DNA of 64,000 bases from Pyricularia pennisetigena (GCF_004337985.1 NC_043741.1:4440140-4504139), one strand, 5' to 3'. Shown: positions 45,101 to 59,077, counted from the first letter of the stretch. Made by a program: numbers and translations. The notes: a model not told the origin generated them from the letters alone.

Positions 45101-48100
45101 TACATGGACCTCAGTCTTGATGTTGCGCCGCTCAGCTTGTCCCTTGGAAGTGAAGTCCAGGGTGCGGACACGCCACTGAGTTCTTCGACCAGCACGCAAC
45201 TATTTGTGGATGGTGTCATGATATATGGGCACCGGTTATTCGGTCTACCACCTGTGGAGCCGACGTATCTGTGTAACTGGGACATCTCAGCTGGCGCGGT
45301 AACCGGCGAGTGTACGGCGGAATTTCTCGTGGCCCTGGCGAACGGAGGGAAAGCATTCATTTTCACTCTGGACGATGAAGAAAACGCCCTCATACCGGCG
45401 TCTGCTCTTGTTCTGTACGACGTAACCTTCCTCCGGGTTTTCGTACATTCTGTGCATATCTGGGTGCATGTGGAAGAAGCTGCGTTTCTACTATCGACCG
45501 ATGCCATTGACATCAAGTTCAATGATTGGGCCAATACTCACTACTCGAGGCGTGCCAATATCAACATTCCCAACCTACAGTTCTCATGTGTCAATTCGGA
45601 GGCGCTTCTGCGCCACAGAACCAGACCACAACGAGTGGTCGCAGCCGACGCGGTTGTCAAGACTAGTGTCCATCTTGCCATTGTTGGACGGAAGTTCAAC
45701 TTTACAGAAAACCGCAGACTGCAACAAGAGCTTCTACGACACGAGGATCAGCGCACCCGACGGACAGATTTTCTGCTGCTGCCGGAACTGCTTGGGCCAC
45801 ATGAACCGGCTATAGTAGATCCACCGGCTCAGCCATATCCCCCAGTGCCACAACCGACCAACAGAGAAGACATACAAGACCTGGGAGGCGACGTCTCCTC
45901 GTTCGACTCTGGACGTAGCTCACACGGGTTTCGCGGGCTCCGCCACAAGAGCTCTTTTCTTTCACTGGGAAGTTCAAGCGCGAGCAGCGTAGTTCGAGCT
46001 CGGAGCTCTAATCGGTCAAGTATGAGTTCAAGGTATCATCATCAGCTTCGGCCTCTATCAACACTTGATCCCCGACCGACTACAAGGACATCGCAGCGAT
46101 CGAAACAGCGCCGAGAAATATCTGCGTCTACTCGCCATTCGGCTTTCTACAGTGCTACAGGCGATTACAATGACCGTCGCGAGGCTAATCACGATACAGT
46201 CGCCTTCTCGAGTCAATATTTTGCCCCTCATTTTCCGTTGAATAACGTGGTTGTAGACACGTCCGAAATTGATTTCCACAGCGGCGCGGCTGATGCAGAA
46301 GACGATTCAGGTGTGGAAACCACTGAGTTCAATCTGGGAGATATTGATCCTGATATGCTGAGCGAGGACCATACACATACGAGCATACTGTTGGAAACAC
46401 CAGCTGGAGTGACAGTGCTTCTCAACGCAGCATCTGTGCGTTATATTGCTGCCTTGCTGGGTGCGATTCAGCTTTCTGAGCCAGAGGATATCCTAGATAA
46501 CCTCCAGACGAGTTCGATAACCGGCATCTTAGATCTGCAAAAGGATCAGCTGAGCAAAGGGTCCATCAATGAAATTGTCTTAAGGATCCCGAGGGCAGAT
46601 CTGCGCTTTGTCAATCCTTCCAACATGGACTCTCATATCTCATCATCAGAAGAGCAGGATCAATACGACTTTTCAGTGTCCAAACTAGCACTTGCTTTCC
46701 GCACTCAGAGCTCATGGACGGACGCTTTTGAGCCCGAATCGAGAGAGTCGCGGCATTCGTTTCATGCAAGGATTGGCTCAGCGGAAGTGTCTGCCTCGGA
46801 GAGGCCTAGCAATATTGATGATGTCCAATGCGCCGTGACGGTTCGAATCGAAAATGTCCTGGCTTCGATGGGATCCAGGGACGTCACCAACATTGACGCG
46901 GATTTTGGCCTCGTCCAAGCCAGTGCGGCGTCTGAAAAGATCGAATACATGGCGTCACTGATACACAGAACCAACATGCTCGCCAGCGACTTGGGCAAAC
47001 TTCTCATGAAGACAATTCAGAAAGAGGGGCAGGTTGCGCAGTATCTCGTGTCCTCTCTTGCTCTCCAAGGACATTCCGCGCCAGATCCTGGCTTTTTAGT
47101 TCGACCATCGGCCACATTGAGATCTGCATCGCAACATGTCCGCACCTATGACTCTTGGAAATTGGCCATGCGCTTGCGTCAGATGTGGACGAAACTGGAT
47201 CCACAAGCCAGAGAAGAGCTTCGCTTACAATGTATTGGGGGACAGCCCAAGATGCCAGCGGACGCTCGACAGCAAGCATTCTCGTATTTCCAACGATGGA
47301 GAAGTTGGGATCTGGATAACTTGAACCAGGCTATACTCATGAACAAGGTATTCGGTACACCAGAAGAAGCCCACTCGTCGGCCTCGGCGTCCACAGATGT
47401 GCCCCTGATGGCAACCGTTCGCGTTCATCAAACTAGGCTTGCCATTGACCCCGGACCAAAGCAGAATGAGATTTTGCTGCTTGACCTTGCTGCTAAGCTT
47501 CATCGTGATGTTTCTGCCGTGGTACCGAGAACGGCGGGGGCCACTGAACCGATCCCCAGCACTTTACTGACGGTGCTTAACCTTTACTGCGGTACCGCCG
47601 CCGTCAATCTCAACTGGGATCTTTGCGAGTTAGCGGAAGATATTCTCAAGCTGTTCAGTCAAATGCAATCGGACACTGTGTCTGAGCCTTCATCTCACTC
47701 CGAAAAGAGTGAGCTAAGCAAGCCACCAAGCAGCAAGAAGACAGTCCAGGCCTTCCACGTCGTTCTAGAGGTTGAGCAAGGAAATGTTGCCATTGATACG
47801 ATCAATTTGAACGCAAGATCATCAAGCCAAGGTCTCAAGGCATCTCTGCTGATGGGACATGGCCAGCGAGGCTCCTCTGATACCAACTTTATACTCAGCT
47901 GCGATACTATATCGTCTCGCCTTCGCAACCATGCGGAGCTGATTACCACCTTCCGACTTGTTCAACCTAGCGTCTTCGTTTCTCACGAACTCCATGCAAC
48001 CGAAACTACCAACGAGCATACTATCAAAGCCACAGCCAGCAGCGACAAATGTTCATTGGCTATCAAGCAGGAGCCTATTGCACTTATGGAGGTCCTAGAC

Positions 48101-51100
48101 ACCTTGATCAAGGACGAAGTCAGTCAAATGTATCGACTGAAACATCTTGTTCCTACCACCTCGCCGCCAAAGTCTCCCGCACCGCCCTTGTCGCCTACCA
48201 AGAAGATTGCAGACAAACTATCAAGTTTTAGGGTCAATGTGGCCATGTTCCTGAACAAATATACTGTCAGCCTGCCGCTTCTTCGGTCTCTCACTTACAA
48301 CATCAGTGGCGTTGTATCTCGTGCTGCTATAGCAGCAAATTCCGGAAGGGAGCTAATCTTCGACTTTGACGTCAAAGAAAACTCTCATGACATGCAGATC
48401 ACCATCAATGACAGAGCACGGAGCATCTCGCTCCTCCAGATCCCTCCAACCAATGGCCGAATCACTAGTCTATTCGGCCAGGGAGACAACACAACCACCG
48501 TTTACGCATCAGTAGAGCTCATACAACTGGATGCTTCTGCTGTCTACAGCCTACTGTCCGCGCTGAATAGACCGGAGATATCTAGTACGCTCAACGAGAT
48601 TCAAGAGCAGGTGCAAATCATCAAGGGCCATCTTGAGGAGATTTTCGAACCAGAAGACGGACTCGACAAAGATTTGGTAGATTCGGCCGGTCAGCCAAAG
48701 TCATCTCTCTTTATATACGCGATACATTTGACATTTGCGGGCCTGGAAGTGTTTGGAGATACACCACTCAAGTCTGCTCAGGAGCCAGTCGCTCGTCTGC
48801 TATTCGCTCTGGATAGCATCCATGTCGAAGTCGCCAACCGGGCAGATCAGCATACTCGCGTGCTGGAGAATCCTGAGATACATCTTAGTCTCCGCAAGGT
48901 CGCCTTGGAAATTAGAAAGGGCAGGCCTGGTGCCATGGCTGTGTGTGGAAGCGTTGCTTTCGGGGCTCTAGTGACAGCTACATCAAGAGTCCTAGACAAC
49001 GGCACAGAAGAGCGAAACCTGAACGTGAAGAGCAACGGCTTCGAAGTCGTCTTGTCACCTGAGACTGTTTCCACGTTTGTGGATGCCGTCGGATATATGG
49101 GCGACAAGATCAAAGACCTGGACACGTCGCGAGAGCGTGAATACCTACGTAAACTTCGCCAGAACAGGCCAAAGATTGCCATCAATGACGAAGAAGAGGA
49201 AGATGAGTCGGACATAATCGAATCCTTCTTCTCATCCATGGTATATTCGTTTGAAATACGGGACATCAACGTATCCTGGCATGTTCTCGGATTACGCGAA
49301 GAGCCCACTCCTGGCAAGGACGACCTCGTGGTTTCGCTGCAAAGGATTGAGTTCGCCACTCGGACAAGAAACTCAGCCAGGCTGACCATTGAGAACCTCC
49401 AAGTACAAATGGCTTCCCCGACGGGGGACAGAAGAGTTCGTTCATCCAACTCGGCCCTGCTGCCCGAAGTCGTTTTCAGCGTAGCATACGTCTCGACCGC
49501 AGACGCACGGCGTCTAGCATTCCAGGCTGTTGGCAAATCGGTCGATATCCGCTTGACACCTGGTTTCATCATCCCGGCCGCAAACTTGGGCGATTCGATA
49601 GGGCTCTCTATCAAAAACATACGAGAAGCGTCCGAGAATTGGGTGCCACCACCAAATCAGCTTGATTCCATTGATGAAGCCAGTCCATCCCCCGATCCAC
49701 CGCCTCGAGTTCGATCCATTTTGGGAAGCAAAAGACTGGAATCAATGCTGATTGATGCGGACTTTCAGGGTGCCGTCGTTCATGTCAGTGGAAAGAAGTC
49801 GGCAGATGAATGGGCAGGATATCAAAAGCAGAACCGTCCGAGCATGGGAACCAAGTACGGGCAACCTGCAGCCGACGAACCTACGGGAGGAAGTACTGAG
49901 CTTCGCACGCCTGGTCTTGCCCTCAAGGTTGAGTATCGCGACAATGGCAAAGAGGACCCGACACTTTACGCCGAGTTAAGAATCCAAGCTTCAAGCAACA
50001 TACTATACCCTTCGGTTGTCCCACTGATTGTAGACATCACCAACAGCGTCAAAGAAGTGGTCAGTGACGATTCGGAAACCCAAGTGCAGACTCCAAAACC
50101 AAAGGTGAAACCCGATACCAAAGAGAAGCTCAGTCAGGAGGACAGCATCTTGCTGAGTGCGGATCCGACTGCGGCACTTGGACGCGTTAGGCTCAATCTC
50201 GGTTTGAGGATTTGCCGACAGGAGTTTTCACTCAGCTGTCAACCAATTGCTAGGGTTGCTGCTACGGCTAGCTTTGAAGACATATACTTCACCATCAACA
50301 CTGTCCGGTCGGTGGAGCAGGGCAACTTCTTGGCAATATCGGGTGCCATGAGCAACATCCAAGCCTCTGTCCAGCATGTTTATTCACGCGAGTCAACCGG
50401 CAGCTTTGAGGTTGACTCTATGGTCCTCTCAATGATGAACAGCAAACATGTCAGCGGTATCAGCGGCGTGTCTGCGATTCTCAAAGTCAGCCCTATGAAA
50501 GTTGCAATCAATGCTAAACAACTCCAAGACTTTTTGCTGTTCCGAGAGATCTGGGTTCCTCGCGACCTTAAGAAAGCCGCCACCGAGACAACATCTACGG
50601 ACACAGGATCTTCACCCGCCATGGCTAAGCTGACGACCGAGACCTCTCAGGGCCATTTGGTGCAGCGCTACCAACAGGTGGCAGCCACAACAGCATTCCC
50701 CTGGACTGCTACCATATCGATCAGTTCACTCGATATCAGCGTCGATCTCGGCCAGGCCATCGGTAAATCGGTCTTCTCTATCCATGAGTTCTGGATCTCG
50801 TCCAAAAAGACCTCGGACTGGGAGCAGAATCTCTGCCTAGGCTTCCAGCGAATCGGAATCGACAGTACCGGCCGCATGAGCGGCTTCGTGGCAATGCAGA
50901 ACTTCAAGCTCCGCACCTCGATCCAGTGGCCTGAACGGGAGCAGGCGCTCAACGAGACACCACTGGTGCAGGCATCCATCAGCTTTAGTCAATTCCGAGC
51001 CAAGATTGCATTTGACTATCAAGCCTTTCTGGTGGCCGACATCACATCGATGGACTTCCTCATGTACAACGTCCGAAGAAGTCTTGAGGGCGGTGGAGAC

Positions 51101-52297
51101 AGGCTAGTCGCGAGCTTCAACGGTGATGCGGTGCAAGCATTCGGAACCACCACATCGGCTGCACAGGGCGTGGCTCTGTATCAAGCATTCCAGAAGCTGG
51201 TGCAGGAGCGCAGGACAAATTTTGAGGCTTCAGTACGAGAGATTGAGAAGTTCACACGCCGTCGATCTTCAACGGTGCCAGAGGTCGTCAAGAGGCTCAC
51301 CATACCTAAGAAGAAGGATGAGGATGGCCTTTCAAAGTCCCCCATCTCCCTGGATACTGATGTGGTGGTGACCTTGAAAGCACTAAACCTGGGCGTCTTC
51401 CCGTCGACCTTCTCGGATCATCAAGTTTTCAAAATGGAGGCGCTCAATGCACAAGCACGGTTCGCAGCCAGTGCTGGTGGCAGGGATCGCAGAATTCACA
51501 GCATGCTTGGCCTGACGCTCGGTCAGCTCCGGATCGGCCTGGCAGGTGTCAGACACGTGGAGGCGCCCAGGTCTGTCAACGAGCTTTCTGTTGATGATGT
51601 CGTTCTGAGCGCCACAGGATCTAGGGGTGGCACAATCCTCAAGGTTCCGAAGGTCGAGGCGGTGATGCAGACTTGGCAGGCTCCAGATTCACGACACATT
51701 GATTACATATTCAAGAGCGCATTCGAGGGCAAGGTTGAGGTCGGTTGGAACTACAGCCGAATCAGTTACATCCGTGGTATGTGGGCCAATCACTCAAAGA
51801 CGCTAGCGCTGGCCTCGGGTAAGGAGCTCGCCCTACCGGCAATCAAAGTGACGGGCATCCCGGGTCAGGCGGACGAGGACAAGAAGGAGAGCGCCACAGC
51901 CCGAGGCGGGAGCGCGTCATCGGCAGCCTCGGAGATTGCGACTGCAATGAAGAGCGCTGCCGGGAGCGCCGTGGCGGCCGCAGCGGGCAAACCACAGGAC
52001 ATGGCGGAGAGCCAGGATCAGACACGGAGCCGCAGCGGGAGCGGGAGCAGTCAGACCAACAAGATCACGGCCGAGGTCCATGTGCCTCAGAGCAAGTATG
52101 ACTACACGCCACTGGAGCCGCCGATCATCGAGACGCCGCAGCTGAGAGACATGGGCGAGGCGACGCCGCCGCTCGAATGGATTGGGCTCCACCGCGACAG
52201 ATTACCGAACTTGACGCATCAGATAGTCATTGTTTCGCTGCTAGAGCTGGCTGGGGAGGTGGAAGACGCATACAAGAAGATCCTGGGATCTTCGTAG
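42134..52297 (+). CDS. CSF1: Csf1-type bridge-like lipid transfer protein (BLTP1 family)
   Basis: Three exons (42134-42165, 42249-42284, 42364-52297) give 3,333 aa. Two introns sit inside the first 23 codons; the remaining 9.9 kb is one uninterrupted exon. The spliced start reads MAGDIKNGVNWIFLVWMIIA followed by SSFFVLYFNRVFASIVSW, an N-terminal membrane anchor at about residues 11-40. Then come YRVYIDIQALQVSLLAGRVF and LRYHGDNETILIQHG, the diagnostic Csf1/KIAA1109 start. Members are very long rod-like beta-groove proteins at membrane contact sites that move phospholipid from the ER; yeast Csf1 affects growth in the cold and GPI-anchor synthesis. A Ser/Arg-rich low-complexity segment (about 1,210-1,310) and an Ala/Ser-rich stretch near the C-terminus interrupt the repeat-like body. 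The length is in the range expected for fungal members. Confidence 0.93.
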
Positions 52298-53634
52298 GGG
52301 GCTAGCTATGGGCCAAGCCAGTTTTTTGCTATCTTTCCTTCTCACGTTACCTGTTTTGGCATTATAAGCATATGTTTCGAGGCGTCTTTGTTGGGATTCA
52401 GATACCAAATAATTACATATCATATATAAATGATGTTGTGGTAGAGACTATTATTAATTGTTGTGTGTTGTTGCTTTTTACACATGGCTTCAAGTGTAGT
52501 GCGTAGGTTATTTGCCCAGGTAGCGGGCAGGTCTGAGATGAACGGAATAAATTGTCTGGATCATGATGCTGGCCACCCACTTTCCAGCCTACAGTAGTTA
52601 GCGTCTGATCTGATGTCCTGATTCTGCTGGCTAGCTCTCCGGAAGCCCCGGGCAACTTGACAGCAGTTCTCTACTAATGCAATTTTTGACTCGATGGGTT
52701 TATGAGTACCTAGGCCTTTTGACAGTAGTCACAAATATATGCCGTTGGAGCCCAAACGCCTGGTTGCGCCCGAGTCAAGTTTTGCTTCTTCATCGCACGT
52801 TCGTCAACTGTCCGGAGCGGGACACGTGCAGGGGCTTCGCATCACGTCACTCAGGGTTTGCTAACCCTCGATGCGGGTAGGGTGGATCCGAGCTGTGCTT
52901 GGTTGCTTGGCCAGTGAAGCTAAAATTCGGCGGGGCCTGGGCAACGCAAGAAAAAAAAAAAAAAAGAAAAAGAAAAAGAAAGGCGGGGTTGAAAGCTTCC
53001 AAAACAAGAACGCATGGGTTTGGGCGCAAATGAGGGGTCAAACAGACTGCGGGTTCGCAACAAGCCATGCTGCAGGCTCGCGGATGTCAAAGTTTAGGTT
53101 TCACGTCGTCACTGCTTTTTGCCATTGGCATCCTACGCACATCACAATGGAGGGCTACCTATGACTGTTTTTTTTTTCTTCTTCTTCTGGTCCTTTGGTA
53201 ATAATTCCCTGAAAGTATATTCTTCCCGGGGAATAGGAATGGGCATTGTTGCCAGCTAGGACCATGCATGCTTCCCCCCCAAGTAGATAGCTATTTTAAG
53301 GGGCCGTTCACAGTAGAAAAGTCCTCTTTTTTTCTCTCCCGTCCTATGTTTATTTCTCCTCCAGATTAAGTGGACATGCAGATTCCGTCTTTCTCTCTCT
53401 CCTGAGCAGCCCCGTTTGATCTTGTCGCCACTTTTTTGTCAGCAAGTAAACCGGAGCGTAGACCTCGACCCCGCTGCAGCAGACGCACGCCGGTAGACAA
53501 TAAAATTTTCTCCCGCCTCCTACTGCCCCGCTCAGCACTTCGTTCCCTTCTCTCTTCCACACCTCCCGTTGAACGGCCAAAACAACAAAGAACCATTATC
53601 TTGACGTCGAGGACGTCAAGCCAATACCGCCAAG
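52298..53634. other. intergenic region with EF-2 promoter
   Basis: The left part is the CSF1 3' flank. An A-rich tract lies at about 52950-52980. From about 53310 to 53580 the plus strand is strongly pyrimidine-rich (repeated TCTCTC, CCTCC, TTCCCTTCTC). This is typical of promoters and leaders of highly expressed filamentous fungal genes and fits EF-2. No gene is visible. Confidence 0.6.
53310..53580 (+). promoter_or_regulatory. pyrimidine-rich promoter/leader of EF-2
   Basis: CT-rich sequence directly upstream of the EF-2 start codon. CT blocks are known around transcription starts of strongly expressed fungal genes. The exact start site cannot be read. Confidence 0.45.
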
Positions 53635-56600
53635 ATGGTCAAGTAAGTCATAGAGTCTATCTGCAATTACTGTGCAAGTTGCAAAGGATCCAGATACAAA
53701 AACCCCGCGTTTGGGCGACATGGACGTCCCGCTATCGCATCATGTCGCCCTCGCTGGTTGCTGGACAAGCCGTCAGGAACTAGATGGCTAACGCATCATT
53801 TTACAAACAGTTTCACGATCGACGAGATTCGGTAAGTACTTTCCATGGTTGTCTAGCGGACAACTTGCCCTCACACATCCCCCGATGGTTTGGTGATTTC
53901 GAGAATGCGCTGTCCTCGAGGGTTGAAGCAAGATTGGGTTGTTTCTAATACGAGTGGCTTTTGTTTCACAACAGGGCCTTGATGGACAAGCCCACAAATG
54001 TGAGGAACATGTCCGTCATCGCCCACGTCGACCACGGCAAGTCGACCCTCACCGATTCCCTGCTTGCCAAGGCCGGTATCATCTCGACCGCAAAGGCTGG
54101 AGACCAGCGCGCAACAGACACGCGAGCGGACGAGCAGGAACGTGGTATCACCATCAAGTCAACAGCCATTTCTTTGTACGGCAACCTGCCCAGCGAGGAT
54201 GATCTTAAGGACATCGTCGGCCAGAAGGTTGATGGCAAGGACTTTTTGATCAACCTGATCGACTCGCCCGGTCACGTTGATTTCTCATCCGAGGTCACTG
54301 CTGCCCTCCGTGTCACCGACGGTGCTCTCGTCGTCGTCGACACCGTCGAGGGTGTGTGTGTGCAGACCGAGACTGTGCTTCGTCAGGCTCTTGGTGAGCG
54401 CATCAAGCCCGTCATCATTATCAACAAGGTCGACCGTGCTCTGCTCGAGCTCCAGGTCAGCAAGGAGGACCTTTACCAGTCTTTCTCGCGTACCATCGAG
54501 TCCGTCAACGTCATCATCTCGACTTACTTTGACAAGTCCCTGGGTGACGTCCAGGTCTACCCCTACAAGGGTACCGTCGCTTTCGGTTCCGGTCTGCACG
54601 GCTGGGCCTTCACTGTCCGCCAGTTCGCCGTCAGGTACGCCAAGAAGTTTGGTGTCGACCGCAACAAGATGATGGAGCGTCTTTGGGTAAGTGGATAAAA
54701 ACGAAAAATCCCCAAGCTCCACGCAATCCCTCTTTTTGGGCGTCGTCATCTTGGTTGCATGATACTGATTTCCTTTTTCTTTGCGCAGGGCGACAACTAC
54801 TTCAACCCCGCCACCAAGAAGTGGACCACCAAGTCGGAGCACGATGGCAAGCAGCTCGAGCGTGCCTTCAACCAGTTCATTCTGGACCCCATCTTCCGTA
54901 TCTTCAAGGCCGTCATGAACTTCAAGAGGGACGAGGTCGACCAGCTCCTTGCCAAGCTTGAGCTCAAGCTTCCCAGTGAGGACAAGGAGAAGGAGGGCAA
55001 GCAGCTGCTCAAGGCTGTCATGCGTACTTTCCTGCCTGCTGCCGACTCCCTGTTGGAGATGATGATTCTCCACCTTCCCTCGCCCGTTACCGCCCAGCGG
55101 TACCGTGTCGAGACCCTGTACGAGGGTCCCCCTGATGACGCTGCTGCCATCGCCATCCGCGACTGTGACCCCAAGGGTCCCCTCATGCTTTACGTCTCCA
55201 AGATGGTGCCGACCTCCGACAAGGGTCGTTTCTACGCCTTCGGTCGTGTCTTCGCCGGTACCGTCCGCTCCGGCCTGAAGGTCCGCATCCAGGGCCCCAA
55301 CTACACCCCCGGCAAGAAGGAGGACCTTTTCATCAAGGCCGTCCAGCGTACCGTGCTCATGATGGGTGGCAAGGTCGAGCCCATCGATGACATGCCTGCC
55401 GGTAACATTGTCGGTCTGGTCGGTATCGACCAGTTCCTGCTCAAGTCGGGTACCCTTACCACCGACGAGACTGCCCACAACCTCAAGGTCATGAAGTTCT
55501 CCGTCTCCCCCGTTGTGCAGCAGAGTGTCCAGGTCAAGAACGCCCAGGATCTGCCCAAGCTCGTTGAGGGTCTTAAGCGTCTGTCCAAGTCTGACCCCTG
55601 CGTCCTGACCATGACCAACGAGTCTGGTGAGCACATCGTCGCCGGTGCCGGTGAGCTGCACTTGGAGATTTGCTTGAAGGATCTTGAGGAGGACCACGCC
55701 GGTGTTCCCCTGATCATCTCGGACCCTGTCGTCCAGTACCGTGAGACCGTTTCGGCCAAGTCGAGCATGACTGCCCTGTCCAAGTCGCCCAACAAGCACA
55801 ACCGTCTGTACATGAACGCCGAGCCCCTCAGTGAGGAGCTCGCCCAGCTCATCGACGACGGCAAGATCACCCCCCGTGACGACTTCAAGGCCCGTGCCCG
55901 TGTCCTCGCTGACGAGCACGGCTGGGACGTCACTGACGCCCGTAAGATCTGGACTTTCGGTCCCGACACCAACGGCCCCAACTTGCTGGTTGACCAGACC
56001 AAGGCCGTCCAGTACCTCAACGAAATCAAGGACTCCGTCGTCTCCGGTTTCCAGTGGGCCACCCGTGAGGGTGTCCTTGCTGAGGAGCCCATGCGTGGTA
56101 TCCGCTTCAACATTCTGGATGTGACCCTGCACGCCGACGCCATCCACCGTGGTGCCGGTCAGCTCATGCCCACGACCCGCCGTGTCCTGTATGCCTCGAC
56201 TCTTTTGGCCGAACCCGCTATCCTCGAGCCCGTCTTCTTGGTCGAGATCCAGGTTCCCGAGCAGGCCATGGGTGGTGTCTACGGTGTCCTTACCCGTCGT
56301 CGTGGTATGGTCTTCAACGAGGAGCAGCGCCCGGGTACTCCTCTGTTCACTATCAAGGCCTACCTCCCCGTCATGGAGTCTTTCGGTTTCAACGCCGATC
56401 TGCGCCAGGGTACCTCTGGCCAGGCCTTCCCCCAGTCCGTCTTCGACCACTGGCAGGTTCTGCAGGGTGGCTCTCCCCTCGACCCCACCTCCAAGACCGG
56501 TACCGTCATCCAGAACACCAGGAAGCGCAAGGGTCTCAAGCCCGAGGTTCCCGGTGTCGAGAACGTAAGTGGACTAATCTGTTTACAACTTGAACCACCT

Positions 56601-56666
56601 TGACTCGCGAGAGAATACACATATGCTAATTAGAATATTCAATGCAGTTCTACGACAAGTTGTAAA
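53635..56666 (+). CDS. EF2: translation elongation factor 2 (EF-2)
   Basis: Five exons (53635-53642, 53811-53831, 53975-54686, 54789-56564, 56649-56666) give 844 aa, the usual EF-2 length. The first exon is only 8 nt and the last 18 nt (FYDKL and stop). The GTPase motifs are intact: AHVDHGKS (residues 26-33), DSPGHVDF and NKVDR. The domain IV tip reads [13 protein letters not shown] with His700, the residue modified to diphthamide. EF-2 drives GTP-dependent ribosome translocation in the cytosol. Codon usage is extremely biased to C-ending codons, as expected of a highly expressed gene, and this bias leaves long open frames on the antisense strand. Introns 1 and 2, both near the start codon, are longer than the others (168 and 143 nt), a common pattern in highly expressed fungal genes. 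Confidence 0.98.
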
Positions 56667-57425
56667 CGGCTTTTGGCCAAGTTGGTATACCCGATCCTTG
56701 ATCCTTTCTCTAGCATCACTCAGCAGGGGAGGCTCCACTGGCAATGAGCTCCAGTTTGGTTCCCATTTTCTCGGCGGTCGGTGGTACAAAAAAGCGGAAT
56801 GGACGTGTCTTTGGAGGGCTGTTTGAACAGCATTGAGGGTGGCGGTGGAAGATGAGCACGTCGCTACTGACGTCCTTAGATACGATCTGCTTGTCTTGTA
56901 GAACTTTATTTGCATTATGAACGCGTTGATGACACTATTTAATATTTGAATTCCCTTTGATTACAGTGTGAATTTCCTCCTGCGGGAGAAGTATGGTGGA
57001 CTGCAGTGCTGGCGACAGCTGCTATGCTTGTGATCTTCTGCACAGCAGTTGGTTCTTTGCGAGTAAAGAGGTATATCGTGATATACATGTGAATTTGACT
57101 AAACCGTTTGGATTCTCTCTGAGACCCCAACGTGAAGGTCGACTGGCAGCTGTTGAAAAAATACACACACGAATTAAACAGCAAAGCTTCTGTATACAAT
57201 TGAAGGCTTTCAAATTTGACAGGATTGATGAAACGCAAACAAGAGAAATGAATGGATATAATGTTTTCCTAGCTACGACGAGTCTGATCCAAAACAAAAG
57301 AACCCCGAACAAATCAAACCCACTTAACAGAACAGTAACGCCTAAGCTTCAAGAGACAACCCACGCGAATGCGGTATGTACTTTCACAACTAGCAACAAG
57401 CCCTTTATCCCCGTTTCCAAACCGT
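56667..57425. other. convergent 3' intergenic region
   Basis: This spacer lies between the EF-2 stop (+) and the carbamoyl-phosphate synthase stop (-). It is AT-rich towards 57250. It should hold both polyadenylation regions. No gene is visible. Confidence 0.6.
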
Positions 57426-59077
57426 TCATGCAGTGGAAACCAGAGGCGTGGGCTCAACACCAACACGCTCCTTGCTCAGGATGTCGAGCAGGAGCTGCGA
57501 TGGCCTGTTGTCCCTGAAGACCTTTTCGCTGTTCTTGAACATTTTCACGTTGTTGAGGTACTTGTCGAAGAGGAAGGAGCTGTCCATTGGGCCTCCCTTG
57601 GCTTCAGGGTGGAATTGTGTGGAGAAAATGGGGCGGGTCTTGTGCATCATGCCTAATGTGCCACAACGTCAGTATCGCGACAATAGAACATAGACACCAG
57701 GGTGCATGGGAATGCGACATGTCGGACTTACCCTCGTTGCTGCCGTCGTTCAGGTTCACAAAGTACTCAATGAACTCGCTGGGCAGCGTGCTCATGTCAA
57801 CGGCATAACCATGGTTCTGGCTGGTAATGTGGCATTGTCCAGTGGTCAACTGCAACAAGGTCAAGTCAGTAAAACATTCAGACTGGATGGTGGAAAGGAA
57901 CACATCAAAGGCTTCAACTTACGTCGAGTGCGGGAATGTTGTGCGCCCGGTTGCCGTACTTGAGCTTCAGAGTGCGAGCACCGACGGCCAGAGCAAGCAG
58001 CTGGTGACCCAGGCAAATGCCCATGATGGGGACAGGGGATGTCTCCATGAGCCTGCGGAGGTTGTAAATGGTCTCCTGGCAGTGAGTAGGGTCACCAGGC
58101 CCGTTGGAGATGAAGACTCCGTCGAAGTTAGAGGCAACCTTGTGAATAGGGTAGTCGTACGGGAAGACGGTCACGGATGCCCCGCGGCTGACCAAGCTCC
58201 TAAGGATGTTCTCCTTCACACCACAGTCGATCAGACCAATGTGGAATGTTGGGTCGGGAGACTCGACCACAAAAGGAGCCTTGGTGCTGACACGCTTGAC
58301 AAGGTTGATAAGACCCGGGTCAACAAAGCTCTCGTCCTCGTCGGCGTCGTACTCCTGACCGATGGTGATACGAGCCAGCGAGGAACCTTGCTCCCGGAGG
58401 TGGGTGACGATTGCACGGGTGTCAACGCCCGAGATGATGGGAACACCCTCGCGGGCACACCACTCGTTCAGGCCCTCAACGGCAGTCCAGTGGCTGTACT
58501 TTTCGGCAATATCCGAGACGACAACGCCTGCGCACTGGATGTGGGGCGATTCGAAGTACTTGAGCAGGTTGTACTCGTCACGCTCCTTGGATGGAACACC
58601 GTAGTTGCCAATGAGCGGCTGGGTGAAAACCAGGATCTGACCACGATACGAGGGGTCCGTCATCGACTCTGGGTAGCCCACGAGCGAAGTGGTAAAGACT
58701 GCTTCACCAGAGATGTTGGAGTTGGCGCCATATGCCGTGCCGTGGAAGACGGGGCCATCCTATACCACCAAAGAAGTCAGTCAGCATTGCGGGACACGTG
58801 TAGTTGAAGCTTTACCGAAGCGGTAAAGGATGATATGACTTACACGGATGGTGAAAGTTGCATCGAGCCCAGCAACTGGGGCGGTGGCTCGGGACCGCTG
58901 AGCGGGCATTTTTCGGCCCTTACTACCGTGGGCAACCTGCTGCTGCTGGCTGCTGCTGACGAAGCGCAGCTGCTTGGCGGCAGGCCGAGCGTTGAAGGCA
59001 AGGGCACCGGCGGAACGGAATGCCGGTGCCGTCTTCGTGGCGGCGGCCATGCGGACGGACACTCGGGAGAGCATCAT
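57426..59077 (-). CDS. arg-2: arginine-specific carbamoyl-phosphate synthase, small (glutaminase) subunit
   Basis: Four exons, read leftward: 58844-59077, 57923-58759, 57732-57849 and 57426-57652, giving 471 aa. The first about 50 residues (Arg/Ala/Ser-rich, no acidic residues, with [18 protein letters not shown]) form a mitochondrial presequence. The conserved CPSase small-chain domain starts near [11 protein letters not shown]. The class I glutamine amidotransferase domain has its triad: C327 in [10 protein letters not shown]411 and E413 in QFHPEA. It releases ammonia from glutamine for the large subunit, the first step of arginine synthesis in mitochondria. The presequence and the attenuator-peptide uORF just upstream identify it as the arginine-specific and not the pyrimidine enzyme. 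Regulation is expected at translation through the uORF. Confidence 0.95.

Noticed and set aside
53643..53974. EF-2 introns 1 and 2 as hosts of small nucleolar RNA
   Set aside because: No convincing C box/D box pair or H/ACA hairpins.
54285..56450. 721-codon open frame antisense to EF-2
   Set aside because: It is the mirror of a gene with extreme C-ending codon bias, which removes stops on the complementary frame. It crosses an EF-2 intron and has no family signature.
57827..58807. 326-codon plus-strand frame
   Set aside because: Antisense to the carbamoyl-phosphate synthase exons; no independent coding evidence.
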